The notes under the pieces were generated by a model. It saw nothing but the letters and a program-made list of their open reading frames with translations. It did no database searches and was not told where the DNA came from. Below, piece by piece: positions 37,201-48,090 of a stretch of 64,000 bases of DNA. The stretch is from Zeugodacus cucurbitae. Its lineage: Eukaryota; Arthropoda; Insecta; Diptera; Tephritidae. Positions within the stretch are counted from its first letter, which is position 1, and each line of letters opens with the position of its first letter. Location of the stretch: the NCBI RefSeq assembly GCF_028554725.1, contig NC_071671.1:61214001-61278000 (forward strand). Direction: 5' to 3'. The position numbers and the translations under genes were made by a program.

Positions 37201-37479
37201 AACCATTTACGCCACATTAGTTTCTAATTCCACGCGCTAAATCAGCTGCAGCCGTCACTAAAACAGACGCGTTCACTTGTTTTCCACCACAGTGGAAATT
37301 GTTGCTACGGGAGTTGTTGTTACTCTTGCGGCTTCCGCGTTTTCCATAGCAATTGCGTTTCTATATCCATATGGCTTGCATACAGTGCAGCAAATTGAAT
37401 TTATTGTTGTCAAATAGTCCAAATAGCATCTTGAATGATTGAATTAAAGTTTAATTTTTTTGTTAATAAATAATAAATG
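34264..37479. other. Intronic stretch without gene
   Basis: (TA)n at 34728-34743, a polypurine tract at 35.9-36.1 kb and a CAA-rich patch near 37160. No exon supported. Confidence 0.6.
35890..36130 (+). repeat. Polypurine (GAGA-rich) tract
   Basis: About 240 bp dominated by AGAGAG, GATAGA and GAAAG on the plus strand. Could bind GAGA-type factors or form triplex DNA; no function shown. Confidence 0.8.
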
Positions 37480-37642
37480 TGTTCAAAAAATAACGGGAAT
37501 TTTTTCGTTTTTTGAAAAAATATTTTTTTTTTTTTATTTAATGTTGTCGCCATTCGTTATTATGTAGTTGAGCCAGCGCAATTGGAAATTTATTATTTTT
37601 ATGATAATTGGAAATTTTATAATTCCCGTTATTTTTTGAACA
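37480..37642. mobile_element. Short mariner-type MITE with 22-bp perfect TIRs
   Basis: TGTTCAAAAAATAACGGGAA plus TT at 37480-37501 is perfectly inverted at 37621-37642. The unit is 163 bp and has no ORF. Its left end is shared with the solo end at 9804. Terminal sequence type suggests Tc1/mariner; flanking TA duplication is not clear. Confidence 0.8.
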
Positions 37643-37643
37643 A

Positions 37644-40352
37644 ACCTCGTTTAGCCTATAGATGGCTTTAACTTGAAACTTCCCATCAGTACAAATACAA
37701 CAATTCACTTTTCATGGCATCGCCTCTAATTTGATATACTAAACGTTGCAGCGGCATTATGTCACCCGATTTGCATTTGCGACACACGAAGCATGAGCAC
37801 GAGTGCAACGATTTGTTTTTCTCCAACATTTTTTCCCTCCACAAAATATTTCATTTCCACAGAGCCTATTGCTGCTCGTAAGTGTCTATTTTACAACTTT
37901 TCCAGTCTTCAGTCTTCGCTTTCTCAGCGCTGTCCTGCCCCTACAATTGTATTTATAAACATATGTAGGTTTCTAAACCTGCCTGGCTTTATTTGGCTTT
38001 TCTCACTTCTTTCTTTCTTTGTTGGCGACTTCGTTAACTTCCTTTTCTTATTGTCGTCGATTTTCCACAGCCATTGCGGCACCAAGTTGAGGTACTATAA
38101 CTTGTATACAGATATATATGTATATAAAGCTTTGTTTAACAGTTATTTGCATATGTATTGTTGTTGGTATTTTTGCGCCAGCCGACTGCTTGATTTTCTA
38201 TTTCTCTTCGCTTTATTACATTTTGCATTTGCAATAGTTTTAGTTACTTTTTGTTTTTGTTTTTTATAGCATTGTTGTTGTTGCTCTGTATTATTCCTTT
38301 GTTTTGCTAACCCTTTTTGTTCCCATCGTAAACTGTTGCGCCTGAGAACTGTGCCTTAGTTTGTCTGGAAAATCTGCAGGCCTCCAGCTGTTGTCTGTTG
38401 TCTGCCGCGCATATTTTACTTGGCTGTTACGTCTTCTATTGTTATTATTGTTGTTGTTGCTTTAGTTTTATTGTTCGCTATTTGTTGGAAAGCGCTGCCA
38501 TTTAGCATCAGCGCCCAGCAACTGTTGATTGAGTAATTTCGCTGCGCTGCGGCCGTTGACGTTGCTTACAGCTTACTTTATTGTTGTTGTTGTTGTTTTT
38601 TCTTTTGTTTTGGTCTTTGATTTCTATTATTATTGTTCCTTACAGCAAAGTATTAGTTTCGGTTTCCATGTTTCCCTTAGCGGCTTTTAAGCTGCACTTT
38701 TGTGTATTTTCCTCAACTTTTTCCCACTTAAACCACCGAAATGTTTGTTTTTGTTGGTTTTCGTTTACTATTATTTCTTTAAAATTTTTTTCGTGTATTA
38801 CGTTAGTGAAGAAACTAGAAATTTTTTTTTTTTTTTTATATTATAAAAAGTGAATTAGTTGTGTGTGAAAACATAAATTTGTCAAGCTTTTATAGTCACA
38901 CACACATAGCCATACAAACATACATACATATATAGATACATATGTAGATAATTGAATGAATTCAAGCGTTAGAAATTAGGTTAGCAGCTCATATTGCCAT
39001 ATACATACACAAATAAACACACAACAGCTGCTGAAAGAACAATAGCAATTGAGGTAATGTGGTATATATATATACGGGTATATATGTATATGTATATGTA
39101 TATATGTGTATTCAACTAATATTTATGAGCGCACGCCTACCCAGCTGCTACCATTTTCGGCTTGCCCGACCATATGCAAGCGCGCGCACAAGCTGCCCGC
39201 TCTAATTCTGCGCTAGTCAAAGCTCACACCTCAAACGAACAGAAGACTTAAGCGCGAAACTTTTTTCAATTTTTTCATTTTTTTCATATTTCTCAATTCA
39301 CACTCCCATTCATGCATACTTTTTTTTGTTCTTTTTCTGCTTTGCTTTGTTGCTGTAAATGTCACTTGCACTGCAACATTTAAAATTTATGACTTTTGTC
39401 ATAAAGTTTTGCAAATTTATGAGACAATTGTCTCTCGTTGCTGCTGCTACTGCTACCGTTGTTACCCAGAGCTGTAATATTGCTGCTGATAACTTGTTGC
39501 TGCTGTTGTTGTTGTTGTTGCTATGTTGTAACTATTAAGTTGATTGAATATTTCACAGTTTGTTGTTGCTTTAGCGCATACAACCCGCCAACGAAATGAA
39601 AGTTGTTTTTGTCAATGCAACGTAGCAAATGCAAAGCATAAATACTATATGTGGCACACGGTTGCATTCAACTGTAGACGATTATACGTTGAAATTGTAT
39701 TACAAAAATACACTGGTGGCCAATTTTTGCCAATTTCGTGAATAAAGTATTAAATTTAAATATCAATAAATATAAAAAAATCGGAAAAGCCTAAGAAACT
39801 CGTTTAGTTAATAAACACTTTATTCTAACTATTCTAACTAGAATTAATCAGGCAAGTATTATTATTTTTCTCCATATCATTTTAGCTTAACAATAGATCC
39901 CTTCCCACTTTTGTATAAAATAAAAAAAAATTAAATTTATAAGAAAAAGAGATATATGTAACGCCAGACGATTATATCGATTTATGGCTGTTTTTCGATT
40001 AAAAATAACTATCGATTATTTGCAACTATCGAATTTGTAGAAAGTGCAATTTGAGAACGTTTTGAGATCATGGAATGTAGATTGAAATCGAAATGAAAAG
40101 CTAATGAACAAAAAGTTATATACTCAACATATACAGGCAGATTCTGCAATCCGAGTGAAAGTGAAAATTACAAAAAAATGTGGAACTTGAAAAGTAAAAT
40201 CGCAATTCAGTACACCAAATATACAAAATATCGCATTGAAAGTGAATTTGCTTGAATTTCATACGGAAGTGATTTAGAGAACCTGTCTGATAACTCAAAT
40301 TACAGAAATATTTTTTTTAGCAAAATAAATATGCGGAGTTTAATCTATAGTA
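37644..40352. other. Intronic stretch without gene
   Basis: TTG repeats near 38.27, 38.45, 38.58 and 39.51 kb and (TA)n near 39065-39110. The 158-codon frame at 37793 is T-rich and lacks any domain. One AGACTTAAG motif copy at 39244. Confidence 0.55.
39244..39260 (+). repeat. AGACTTAAG motif, copy 4 (diverged)
   Basis: AGACTTAAGCGCGAAAC; preserves AGACTTAAG and the GAA downstream but lacks the AACTCG part. Confidence 0.55.
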
Positions 40353-40921
40353 CAGTATACTCCCGAAAAGTAAATTCTCAGAAAATAAATAATCGCGGAA
40401 AAGTTAATCACCTTTAAGATTACACATGCACCTCGAAAAAGTAAATTTTTTAATTTACTTTTCAGAGAGTGTGATAAAAAATTCGAAACGAAGCAAGCAG
40501 CGCTTTTTACGATTTTGCTAAAACACTTACTCTCTTGTTTATCGCGTCTTTTTTAGTAAATAAACTCTCCTACTTGATCCACTGGTTTAAAAATGAAAAC
40601 GATGCAAATCAGGTGTCAGACTTTTTGAATTGTCGTACAAAAATGGTCAGAAAATATATTGCAAAAGAAAAACAAAAACAAAAGAATATTCAAGATTTTG
40701 TCTCTTAATAGTAAATACATATGTATGTATGTAAATGTAAATATTTTTTCATGTAAATCCATATGTTTTATTGAAGCAAATAAGTGAATGATCTTTTTAA
40801 GTTTAAAAATGCATTTAATATTATAAAAGCAGATAATTTGTGTATATATTTGGAAAAGTAAATTATTCGAAAAAGTAAATTACCCAAAATACCAATCGAT
40901 TTACTTTTCGAGAGTATACTG
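40353..40921 (+). mobile_element. pogo/Tigger-type element remnant
   Basis: Inverted ends CAGTATACTC(C/T)CGAAAAG continue as TAAAT and are flanked by TA on both sides (40351-40352, 40922-40923). It is 569 bp long. It contains the end of a transposase frame at about 40575-40708. CAGT-type ends with TA flanks and this C-terminal sequence type identify the pogo/Tigger branch of Tc1/mariner. Confidence 0.82.
40575..40708 (+). pseudogene. C-terminal fragment of a pogo/Tigger transposase
   Basis: The frame reads IHWFKNENDANQVSDFLNCR followed by TKMVRKYIAKEKQKQ and ends NIQDFVS-stop (TAA at 40706-40708). An HWF-E/K-N segment, a Leu/Arg region, then a Lys/Gln-rich tail ending in I-x-D-F is the usual end of Tigger/jerky-type transposases. 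The DDE core is absent. The short length limits certainty. Confidence 0.6.
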
Positions 40922-40923
40922 TA

Positions 40924-41788
40924 ATTTTTATACTCTCGCAACAAAGTTGCTAGAGAACAAAGTTGCTTGAGTGGAGTTCAAATCCGAATGTCTGTCTGTC
41001 CGTCCGTCCGTCTGTGCAAGCTATAACTTGAGTAAAAATTAAGATATCTTGATTAAACTTGGCACACTTATTTCTTGGCACCATAGGAAGGTTGCTTTCG
41101 AAAATGAGCAAAAAAAAATAAAATTTGGCATGAAGGCCCCCAAATAGGTTTTTTGTACATATCTCGGATAATAACCACGCCCACCTCCCATACAAAGGTT
41201 AGGTTGAAAATTACTAAAAGTTTCACATAAGAAATGGCAGATGGAAGCTGCACTCATATTTTTTTTACAAAATGGAAAATGGGCGTGGCGTCGCCCACTT
41301 ATGGGTCAAAAGCCATATTTCAAGAATTACTCGACCGATTTCAGCGAAACTTGGTTTGTAATAGTTTTCTTACATCCCAATGATATGTTGTGAAAATAGG
41401 CCACATCGCTTCACAACCACGCCAACTTCCTATATACCAGTACTTTGAAGATGATCTGAATCGTTTACTTTACAATATATAAAGTAAGTACTAGTGAAGA
41501 TATCGGTGCAGAACTTTGCACAAATACTACCTTCATAGTGTGACAGCCCCATTCTAAAAATCGCCGAAATCGGATAATAGGTTTTCAAGGCCCCACATAT
41601 CGAACATGAGGACCTCGGTGCTTCTAACCTAATATTATGGTTTCCAACTTTCAATGGATTTTATACAATATATATGACGAATATGTGGGTCAAATTGTGT
41701 ATTATATAATATCAATAAAGTTAAATAAATAAATTGCGAGAGTATAAAATGTTCGGTTACACCCGAACTTAGCCCTTCCTTACTTGTT
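40924..41788 (+). mobile_element. TATACTCTCGCAA-bounded dispersed repeat, copy 1
   Basis: Starts TTTTTATACTCTCGCAAC and, near its end, has the inverse TTGCGAGAGTATAAAA. The last part is TTCGGTTACACCCGAACTTA followed by GCCCTTCCTTACTTGTT. It includes CTGTCTGTCCGTCCGTCCG and ACCACGCCCACCTCCCATAC. The same blocks occur in order at 61983-63212. No intact ORF. The family is common in large fly genomes but I cannot assign it to a class. It abuts the pogo element directly. Confidence 0.75.
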
Positions 41789-43961
41789 AGTTTTTATATC
41801 AACACAGAATAGTATTAAGTGTATTAGTGGATTATCTGCGATTTTTTTCTATGAGTTTAGAAACCAAACTAATTTCCAAAAAAACATCGTAGCTTCGATA
41901 GTTAACTATTAATCGTTCTCTATCTCTCTAGCTACTCAAAATCACAAATATTACTTTCATATTATTTGAGAAATAGTAAATATAACATTTCTCAATACCG
42001 AAAAAATTATTTTGGCCACCACTGTATCGGCTCGATTGCACAAGTAAATATATCTATATAAATATATCTTCATATATAAATGTTAACTACAACCAATAAC
42101 CTCAATAGATTAATAAACCAGATACTGGTTCATTTTTTTGATGAAAAATAAAACATGACTGACAAGTTTAATTAGTTGGTGACAGCTTGTCAAAATTTGA
42201 AAATATTTTATATTGAAAATAACTAAGCGGCAATGTGTGCTGGGTCGAAGTTTAAAAAGTCTATGCATATTCATAAACTAGTACGCATGTGGTAACTAGA
42301 TACTGGATTGCCTACAATTTAGATTTTTGTTAAGTAATTTTCCTAAAATGCTTTTCATAATTACGTTCTAAAATAATAAATAAATTTGAATGAAATACAT
42401 AGTCTACAATAGTAGATGAACCCAAATGATTACATTCACTATTTTGTTGTTTTTCTCACAACTGCAGCAATTAAATCAAAGAGTTTTTATATTATGTTGC
42501 TGAGATCACATTAATTAACCCGATAGGAAATCTCCATAGACCCCAATTTATTAGTGCTTATTATTAGCTTTCTCACTTTTAAGTGCATTCAATTAAGTTT
42601 TTCTACAACTCTTTTTGTTTTGTTTATTTATTATTATTGAATGAAAGTGAAAATAAAAGTGTATATCATCAATACAAACCAATACACACACATACCGGCA
42701 CAAACAGCAAACAAATGCCGCATAGCATCAGCACTTTTCATTAGCACAATGAATATAATCAGCGACTGCTTGCTTACACACATACACATACACACAGTTA
42801 TTATTTAGTATTTTCATTTGAACGCAGCATCATCACTTGCATTTTCATTATGAGCATCGTTTATATGTATTTCATCATCGTGGCAGGGCAAGTCATTCAT
42901 TCAAACTCAAATTCAAAGCAAATTTAAATTCAAAAGCGCTGCGGCAGCGTCCGCTCGGCGCAAGTCAGGCAATCAAGCTTTTAATTTCCGCCCATCCCGC
43001 TATTCACGCGCCGATGGATGATGATTTTGATGGATATGAAATTGCAGTCGCTGCCACCGCTGTAGCGCCCGGTAATTGTGAGTTTTTTTTTTTTAATTCT
43101 CTTGCATTTCATTTTCTAATCATAAATAAATGAGCATTTTCCGCTAGCACGCCAACACACCAACAAATACAGCAACAATAACACAATTGTTGTTGTCTGA
43201 TGAAAATGAAAATTGTAAAGATTCATTGATGTTGCGCCGTTATTGAAGCTGCAGCGAGTGTTGAGTGGCAATTAATTGCATTTGCTGCGCCTCGGAAATT
43301 GTGACTTGCTTGAGAGTGTTTGTGTGTGTGTGTGTGTGTGTGTGGGTGAAAAGCAGCAAAGGTCAGTTAATAATAATTTGCATAATACCCATAGATATGT
43401 ATATAAATCTCCATATGACTATAAAAAAGTTTGTTTGTTTGACTTTTTAAACTTTTTGTCGCTTTCATTTGCTTTGTGCCAACAACAAAGCGACACCTCA
43501 AAATTGCATAACTACATTTTGTTGTTGTTGTTGGGTCAAAAAGTCAACAAGCAACGGTTTATTTACATGTTGGCGCGAAGAAAACTGCCATTAACTGTTG
43601 TTGTGAAGCGCCACCGAAAAAGGAAAATTATATAATTTCCATGAAATATGTACATGTGTCTTCTGCTTTATTGAGTTATCTGCAGCTCGTGCTGTGCAGC
43701 GTTGCATATAAAATATTTATGGTTGCATAAGTGATGGAAGATTTATCAATATAAAGGCATCTACAAAGTACACGGTTTTTATGATATTTTCATTTAACAT
43801 TTCCTCGAGAATTTCATTTTTCGTACAGACGAAATTCATAAATTTGTTTTCAAAGGTTTGGATAAAATTTTTCAGTTTTTATTTTGGAGAAGACCTAACG
43901 TCTGCATGACCTATTGTTTTGCATAACTTACTGAGGAAAAACTAACTAACTAAAATGTTAC
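41789..43961. other. Intronic stretch without gene
   Basis: AT-rich. (GT)n at 43318-43344 and a GC-richer patch at about 42.93-43.07 kb. Nothing coding recognised. Confidence 0.6.
43318..43344 (+). repeat. (GT)n microsatellite
   Basis: About 13 GT units. Confidence 0.9.
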
Positions 43962-43963
43962 TA

Positions 43964-44121
43964 CAGTTGAACTTCTATAACTCGGAAGCTCTCCATAACT
44001 CGAACTCTTGAATTGGCAATAGAAGTAAAATTTCATACAAATTACGTTCCATAACTCGAAGTCTCTCTAACTCGACATTTTTTTGTGGATTATGGTGATT
44101 CGAGTTAGGGAAGTTTCACAG
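43964..44121 (+). mobile_element. pogo-type MITE, copy 1
   Basis: CAGTTGAACTTCTATAACTC at the left and GAGTTAGGGAAGTTTCACAG at the right are inverted. TA flanks at 43962-43963 and 44122-44123. It is 158 bp, and repeated AACTCGAA units fill the interior. A diverged second copy lies at 53513. Confidence 0.82.
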
Positions 44122-44123
44122 TA

Positions 44124-44672
44124 TATACATACATTCGTAAATAAATCGTTAGGTTAGGTTCCATAGGTACTACCAAAGAAGGAGTACTCTGACTACTAAA
44201 GTCAGAGAAAAAGTCAGTCTTTAGAGAAGTCAGAAAACTCCTATAGTCAGATGAAATGTCGGAAAGAAGTGCCTTCAGCCAATGAAGAAACTGTTACGGC
44301 CGTTTTGTTTGTGTTCCTGCTAGTTAACCTGTCTCTTCGAAGGTGTGAAATCTAAAATATTTTAGCCTAGATCTCGAAGAGAACAGTCAAGTAGCAAGTG
44401 TTGAGGTTATTCTACTTCTAATTCTTCCAAGTAACTTGTACAACTGGCTCACCAATTGGCAATAACTACTAAAAATACAAAAAAGGGGATAAATGAACAT
44501 TTCCAAGAGCGAAGAGCTCAATAGACCTAGAACTAAGAAAAAAATGTTACTCGATTGTAAACTACAACTCTTCAGCGAATAAAAAAGAAGAGTACACTAA
44601 AAAAAAGTTTTAAAAAGGAATTTCTTTTTGAACGTTATACTGTTCCTGCAATTTGATTGAGGATCTCTCTGA
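44124..44672. other. Intronic stretch without gene
   Basis: GTTAGGTTAGGTT near 44151 and repeated AGTCAGA units at about 44190-44255 (four to five copies). Possibly an old LINE 3' end; not assigned. Confidence 0.4.
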
Positions 44673-44674
44673 TA

Positions 44675-44873
44675 TTAGGTCTACAACTTTGCTTCCGCCG
44701 TTTTTCAATAGAGACCTAGGGTCAAGCACTGGTCGATTAAATCGCTTAAATCGTTTTATATCGATTTTGGACATTTAACCCAACAAATATTTGTAGAGAT
44801 CTGTTTGCATCCCAAACTTATTCTCAACTGAAAATGTCACTTTTTTAGCCGAATTCTCGAAATTTGCACGGAA
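44675..44873 (+). mobile_element. TA-flanked MITE, GGTCTACAA family, truncated copy
   Basis: TA plus TTAGGTCTACAACTTTGC at the left. The body follows the 33925 copy through GTCAAGCACTGGTCGATTAA and CAGATCT-type blocks to TTCTCGAAATTTGC, where similarity stops. Right TIR absent. Confidence 0.8.
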
Positions 44874-45055
44874 TACGCATGCTGCCGAAAAGATGGCAGA
44901 TGGCATCTAAATTTCTAATTCATTCCAGACTTTTCTAGAAGAAATGTTCAAAATACATATATCATCTTCTTCGAGTATACTGTGGATGCAGTCCTTTTTT
45001 TATATAATGACCTTATCTTAATTATAAGAAACTGGTACCAATATGGTCTATTGAA

Positions 45056-45492
45056 TTTTTTTTTACAATTGTACCTAGTACACAATGATTAAATACTAAC
45101 AACAATTCAATTTTAATAACTTAAAAATAATAATTAAAAGCTAAATGTTAGAAAAATTCATTTGCTGCTACAGTTCCCTTGCTAAGTCTGAAGGCCTCTT
45201 ACGTTTCAGTCGGTTTTCTCGTTCAGCAGTACCGATGAGTCTGGATGCCTCTACATTTACATGCTGTATAAGCCTCATTTCGTGAGTCTTTGCAAGTTTG
45301 GTTATTTCGTTTACTAATGAATTCACACCAAGATCACGGTGAAGGTCAGCAGATCTGACATACCAAGGAGCATTAACCATACTTCTTAGTACCTTATTTT
45401 GGAAGCGCTGAATGCAGGCAATACTGTTTTGACTTGAGTTTTGACTTGTTTTGAAATGCAGGCAATACTGTTTTGACTTGAGCAACCCCATA
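45056..45492 (-). mobile_element. 5'-truncated jockey-type LINE with exact target duplication
   Basis: GTCTATTGAA occurs at 45046-45055 and again at 45493-45502, an exact 10-bp target-site duplication. Directly inside the left copy is a run of nine T (a poly-A tail on the minus strand), preceded on that strand by a 3' UTR with CATTGTGTACTAGGTACAAT. The 5' part encodes the end of the polymerase. All marks of target-primed reverse transcription are present. Confidence 0.88.
45168..45491 (-). pseudogene. C-terminal fragment of a jockey-type reverse transcriptase
   Basis: The key block is IQRFQNKVLRSMVNAPWYVR followed by ADLHRDLGV, then EI..A..HEMRL..HVN and a basic tail LKRKRPSDLA. This is the conserved end of jockey-clade ORF2 (IxRFQ-K-LR...NAPWYV...LH-DL). 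Just upstream, about 30 bp encoding the region before IQRF is tandemly duplicated (GCAGGCAATACTGTTTTGAC twice on the plus strand, at about 45414 and 45462). The rest of the ORF is missing through 5' truncation. Confidence 0.88.
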
Positions 45493-45502
45493 GTCTATTG
45501 AA

Positions 45503-48090
45503 ATAATGTTCCATAAGTTGGTATGTAAGGTTTATTACAAAGATCGAAAGTTCGAAAGTCCGCAAGATCTATTTGATCTATTATCTTAAATGCAAATTAG
45601 CCTTACAGATTAAACCATAAAAATAGAAACCAAATATACTAAACTACCAAAAGATGCTTTAATTTCATTCTCACCAACCCGCAGAGGCATTTGCTGCCCG
45701 AAGACAAAATGAAATTTCTCTCAGCTGTTTAGTAAGCTGCGTGCGTTTTCATTTTTATACGAAATATTTTTTTTTATCCAAAACAGCCTACCTATTTGTG
45801 TACATATTTATGAGAGTATGTATATCCATCTATCAGAGCTCGCGTTTCGCAACGCTGATCAAAAGCATTTAAGTGAGATTAATTGTAGCGGCTTAGCGTT
45901 TTACTACACGCAATTAAAAAGCACAAACATTGAACAGAAGTTGGCAGCTGCACAAAATAATCATAAGAAAGTGAAGTAGTGAAACAGAAATAAATAAAAT
46001 AATAAAAAAAAAATATTTAAAAAAAAATTTTTTTTTAACAATTTAAACAACAACAAAAATTAAAAACCAAATCACAGAAAAATTAAAAACATTAAAAGTC
46101 ATCAGCAAATCGCTTACTAACTAGCCAGCCAATTGTAGCAGCGGTTGGCACAAAGCGTGAATTGCAAAAAGAAAGTTGTCACACAAAAACCATAAATACG
46201 AAGCTACAGCAACAACAAAAACGACAATAAACTTGATTTGTTGTAATATAAATTTTCATTCGGAAAAAAATGAATGAAAAAGAGAAAGAAACAATTTAAA
46301 CTAATAGCTAGTTAGGCAGCGGCGGCGTCGGCGCTGAGAAACTAGCCGAACGCTAGCTGTTAGCTGCAGCAAATAAATATTGAGTGTCTTGAAATGAGTG
46401 CAGTGAATGCATGATTAGCCGATTTGAGTGTAAGAGTTGAGTGATGTAGCGCCGATTGAGTGTTTGAGCAGTTTGGCTGGCGGCGGCGAGAGACAATGAC
46501 TCGCAAATCAGCGAAATGGTCTGCCACAGCGTTTGATGACCAAAGTGAAATTACGTAAGAAGCGCTTGTTAGCGCGGCTCATTGCGTTCACCGCCTTCCA
46601 GCAGAGTCACACGATAAATAAATAAATACTCACACACAGACAATCAACTTCCACAGCAATAATTTAGCATTTCGCTCGAGGCAAAGCACGTACGCTAATG
46701 AAATACTTGCATACTACTCATATAATAAACATAATCAACTTGCAGGCTCACAATATACTCAAATGTATATGTGCGTTTACTTGTACACTAGACTAACAAG
46801 CATTGCTTTCGTTGATGATGACGATGATTGTGGTGATAATATATATGTATATTTAAGAGAGTATTTATTGACAGGTGAAATGACGACATGCGTTGTGTAT
46901 ACAAATTTGAACACACACACAGACAAATAAACAGTCACACATACTCACATACATATACATACATAATATATGCGCTTAGCAAAGCACTTATGCGGCAGTC
47001 ATACCAAAGTTGAGCTTTTCAAGCTGTCAATGCTTCAATGTTTTTTTTTTCTTTGCTTTTTCTAATTTTTTTCTATCACTATTCCTCTTTTCGCTGTCTT
47101 TTCCGCCTTAGCATGTGTGAAATCTTCGCTAGCCTGCTTGTTTGCTTACTTCTTCGCTTACTGACTCGAGCGCTAATAAACGCCAAATTAAAGCGCGATA
47201 ATGTCGCTTTGACAACGCGAAATGCACACGAAATAGTCATAACGATAAAAATAAACGCACCGCAAACACACACGCGCACACAGCTTTTGCGATTATAATA
47301 CTTGGAAGTTGTTGAAAATAGTTTGCGAATATCTTTTAAATACAATAAACAAATAAATTGCGTTTTTTAGCGATTTTTGTTTAAAGTTTTTTGAAAATTT
47401 TTGCGCAGCGCATTTTATTTGTCGCGGAAGTGTTGTTTTGTTTAGCTGTTAATAGGCGCTTACTTACTTTTTTGTTGTTTTAGTGGTGTTTATGATTTTT
47501 TTTTTTTTAGCAAATTAAACTCTTAATTGCAAGTGGCTATTGGCTGCAATGTTTATACTTAGTTATCTTTAGTTTTGTTAAAAAATATATTTTATTTGCA
47601 TTAAAAATAATTGCTTTTTCATGAGTTTCTTTATGAGTTGCCTTAATAACAATTAAAAAAAAAATTCAAATAAACATATTTGTTTACTTATTGAAGATGA
47701 TGAATTGAAGTCCTATCTCAACCAGTCTTCTAAAGAATATGTTACTTTATTGGTATTATTATATATTCTTATAATCTGCAAGAGTATTTTATCTAAAGTG
47801 AGCTAAAGCCACACACTGGCTTCGAATATGAAAATTATTTTTGCGACGTTAAAAATCCAAGGTAAAGTCTTTTGTTTTGAGTTGAGAATTATGTAGAAAT
47901 TATGCACTCATGCAAGACCTATTTGAGAGTCTGTATATACTTGTTCTGGGCATTATGATAAGGTGTAATTCTTTCTCTTTCTACCAAAACCGTCGATTGT
48001 ATTGTCGATAAATTTAACCTCATTAATCAATACAAAATTTTATTAAAAGTTAAATGTTTATTTTTTCGAGTTTTCTGAAAATTTTTGAAG
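45503..48090. other. Intronic stretch without gene
   Basis: AT-rich with a GC-richer block at about 46.31-46.60 kb (GCGGCGGCGTCGGCGC) and CA-rich sequence near 46915-46945. No exon or repeat recognised. Confidence 0.55.

Noticed and set aside
37793..38269. 158-codon plus-strand frame, Phe/Leu/Ser-rich
   Set aside because: Reflects T-rich intronic DNA; no signal peptide plus domain structure, no homology recognised.
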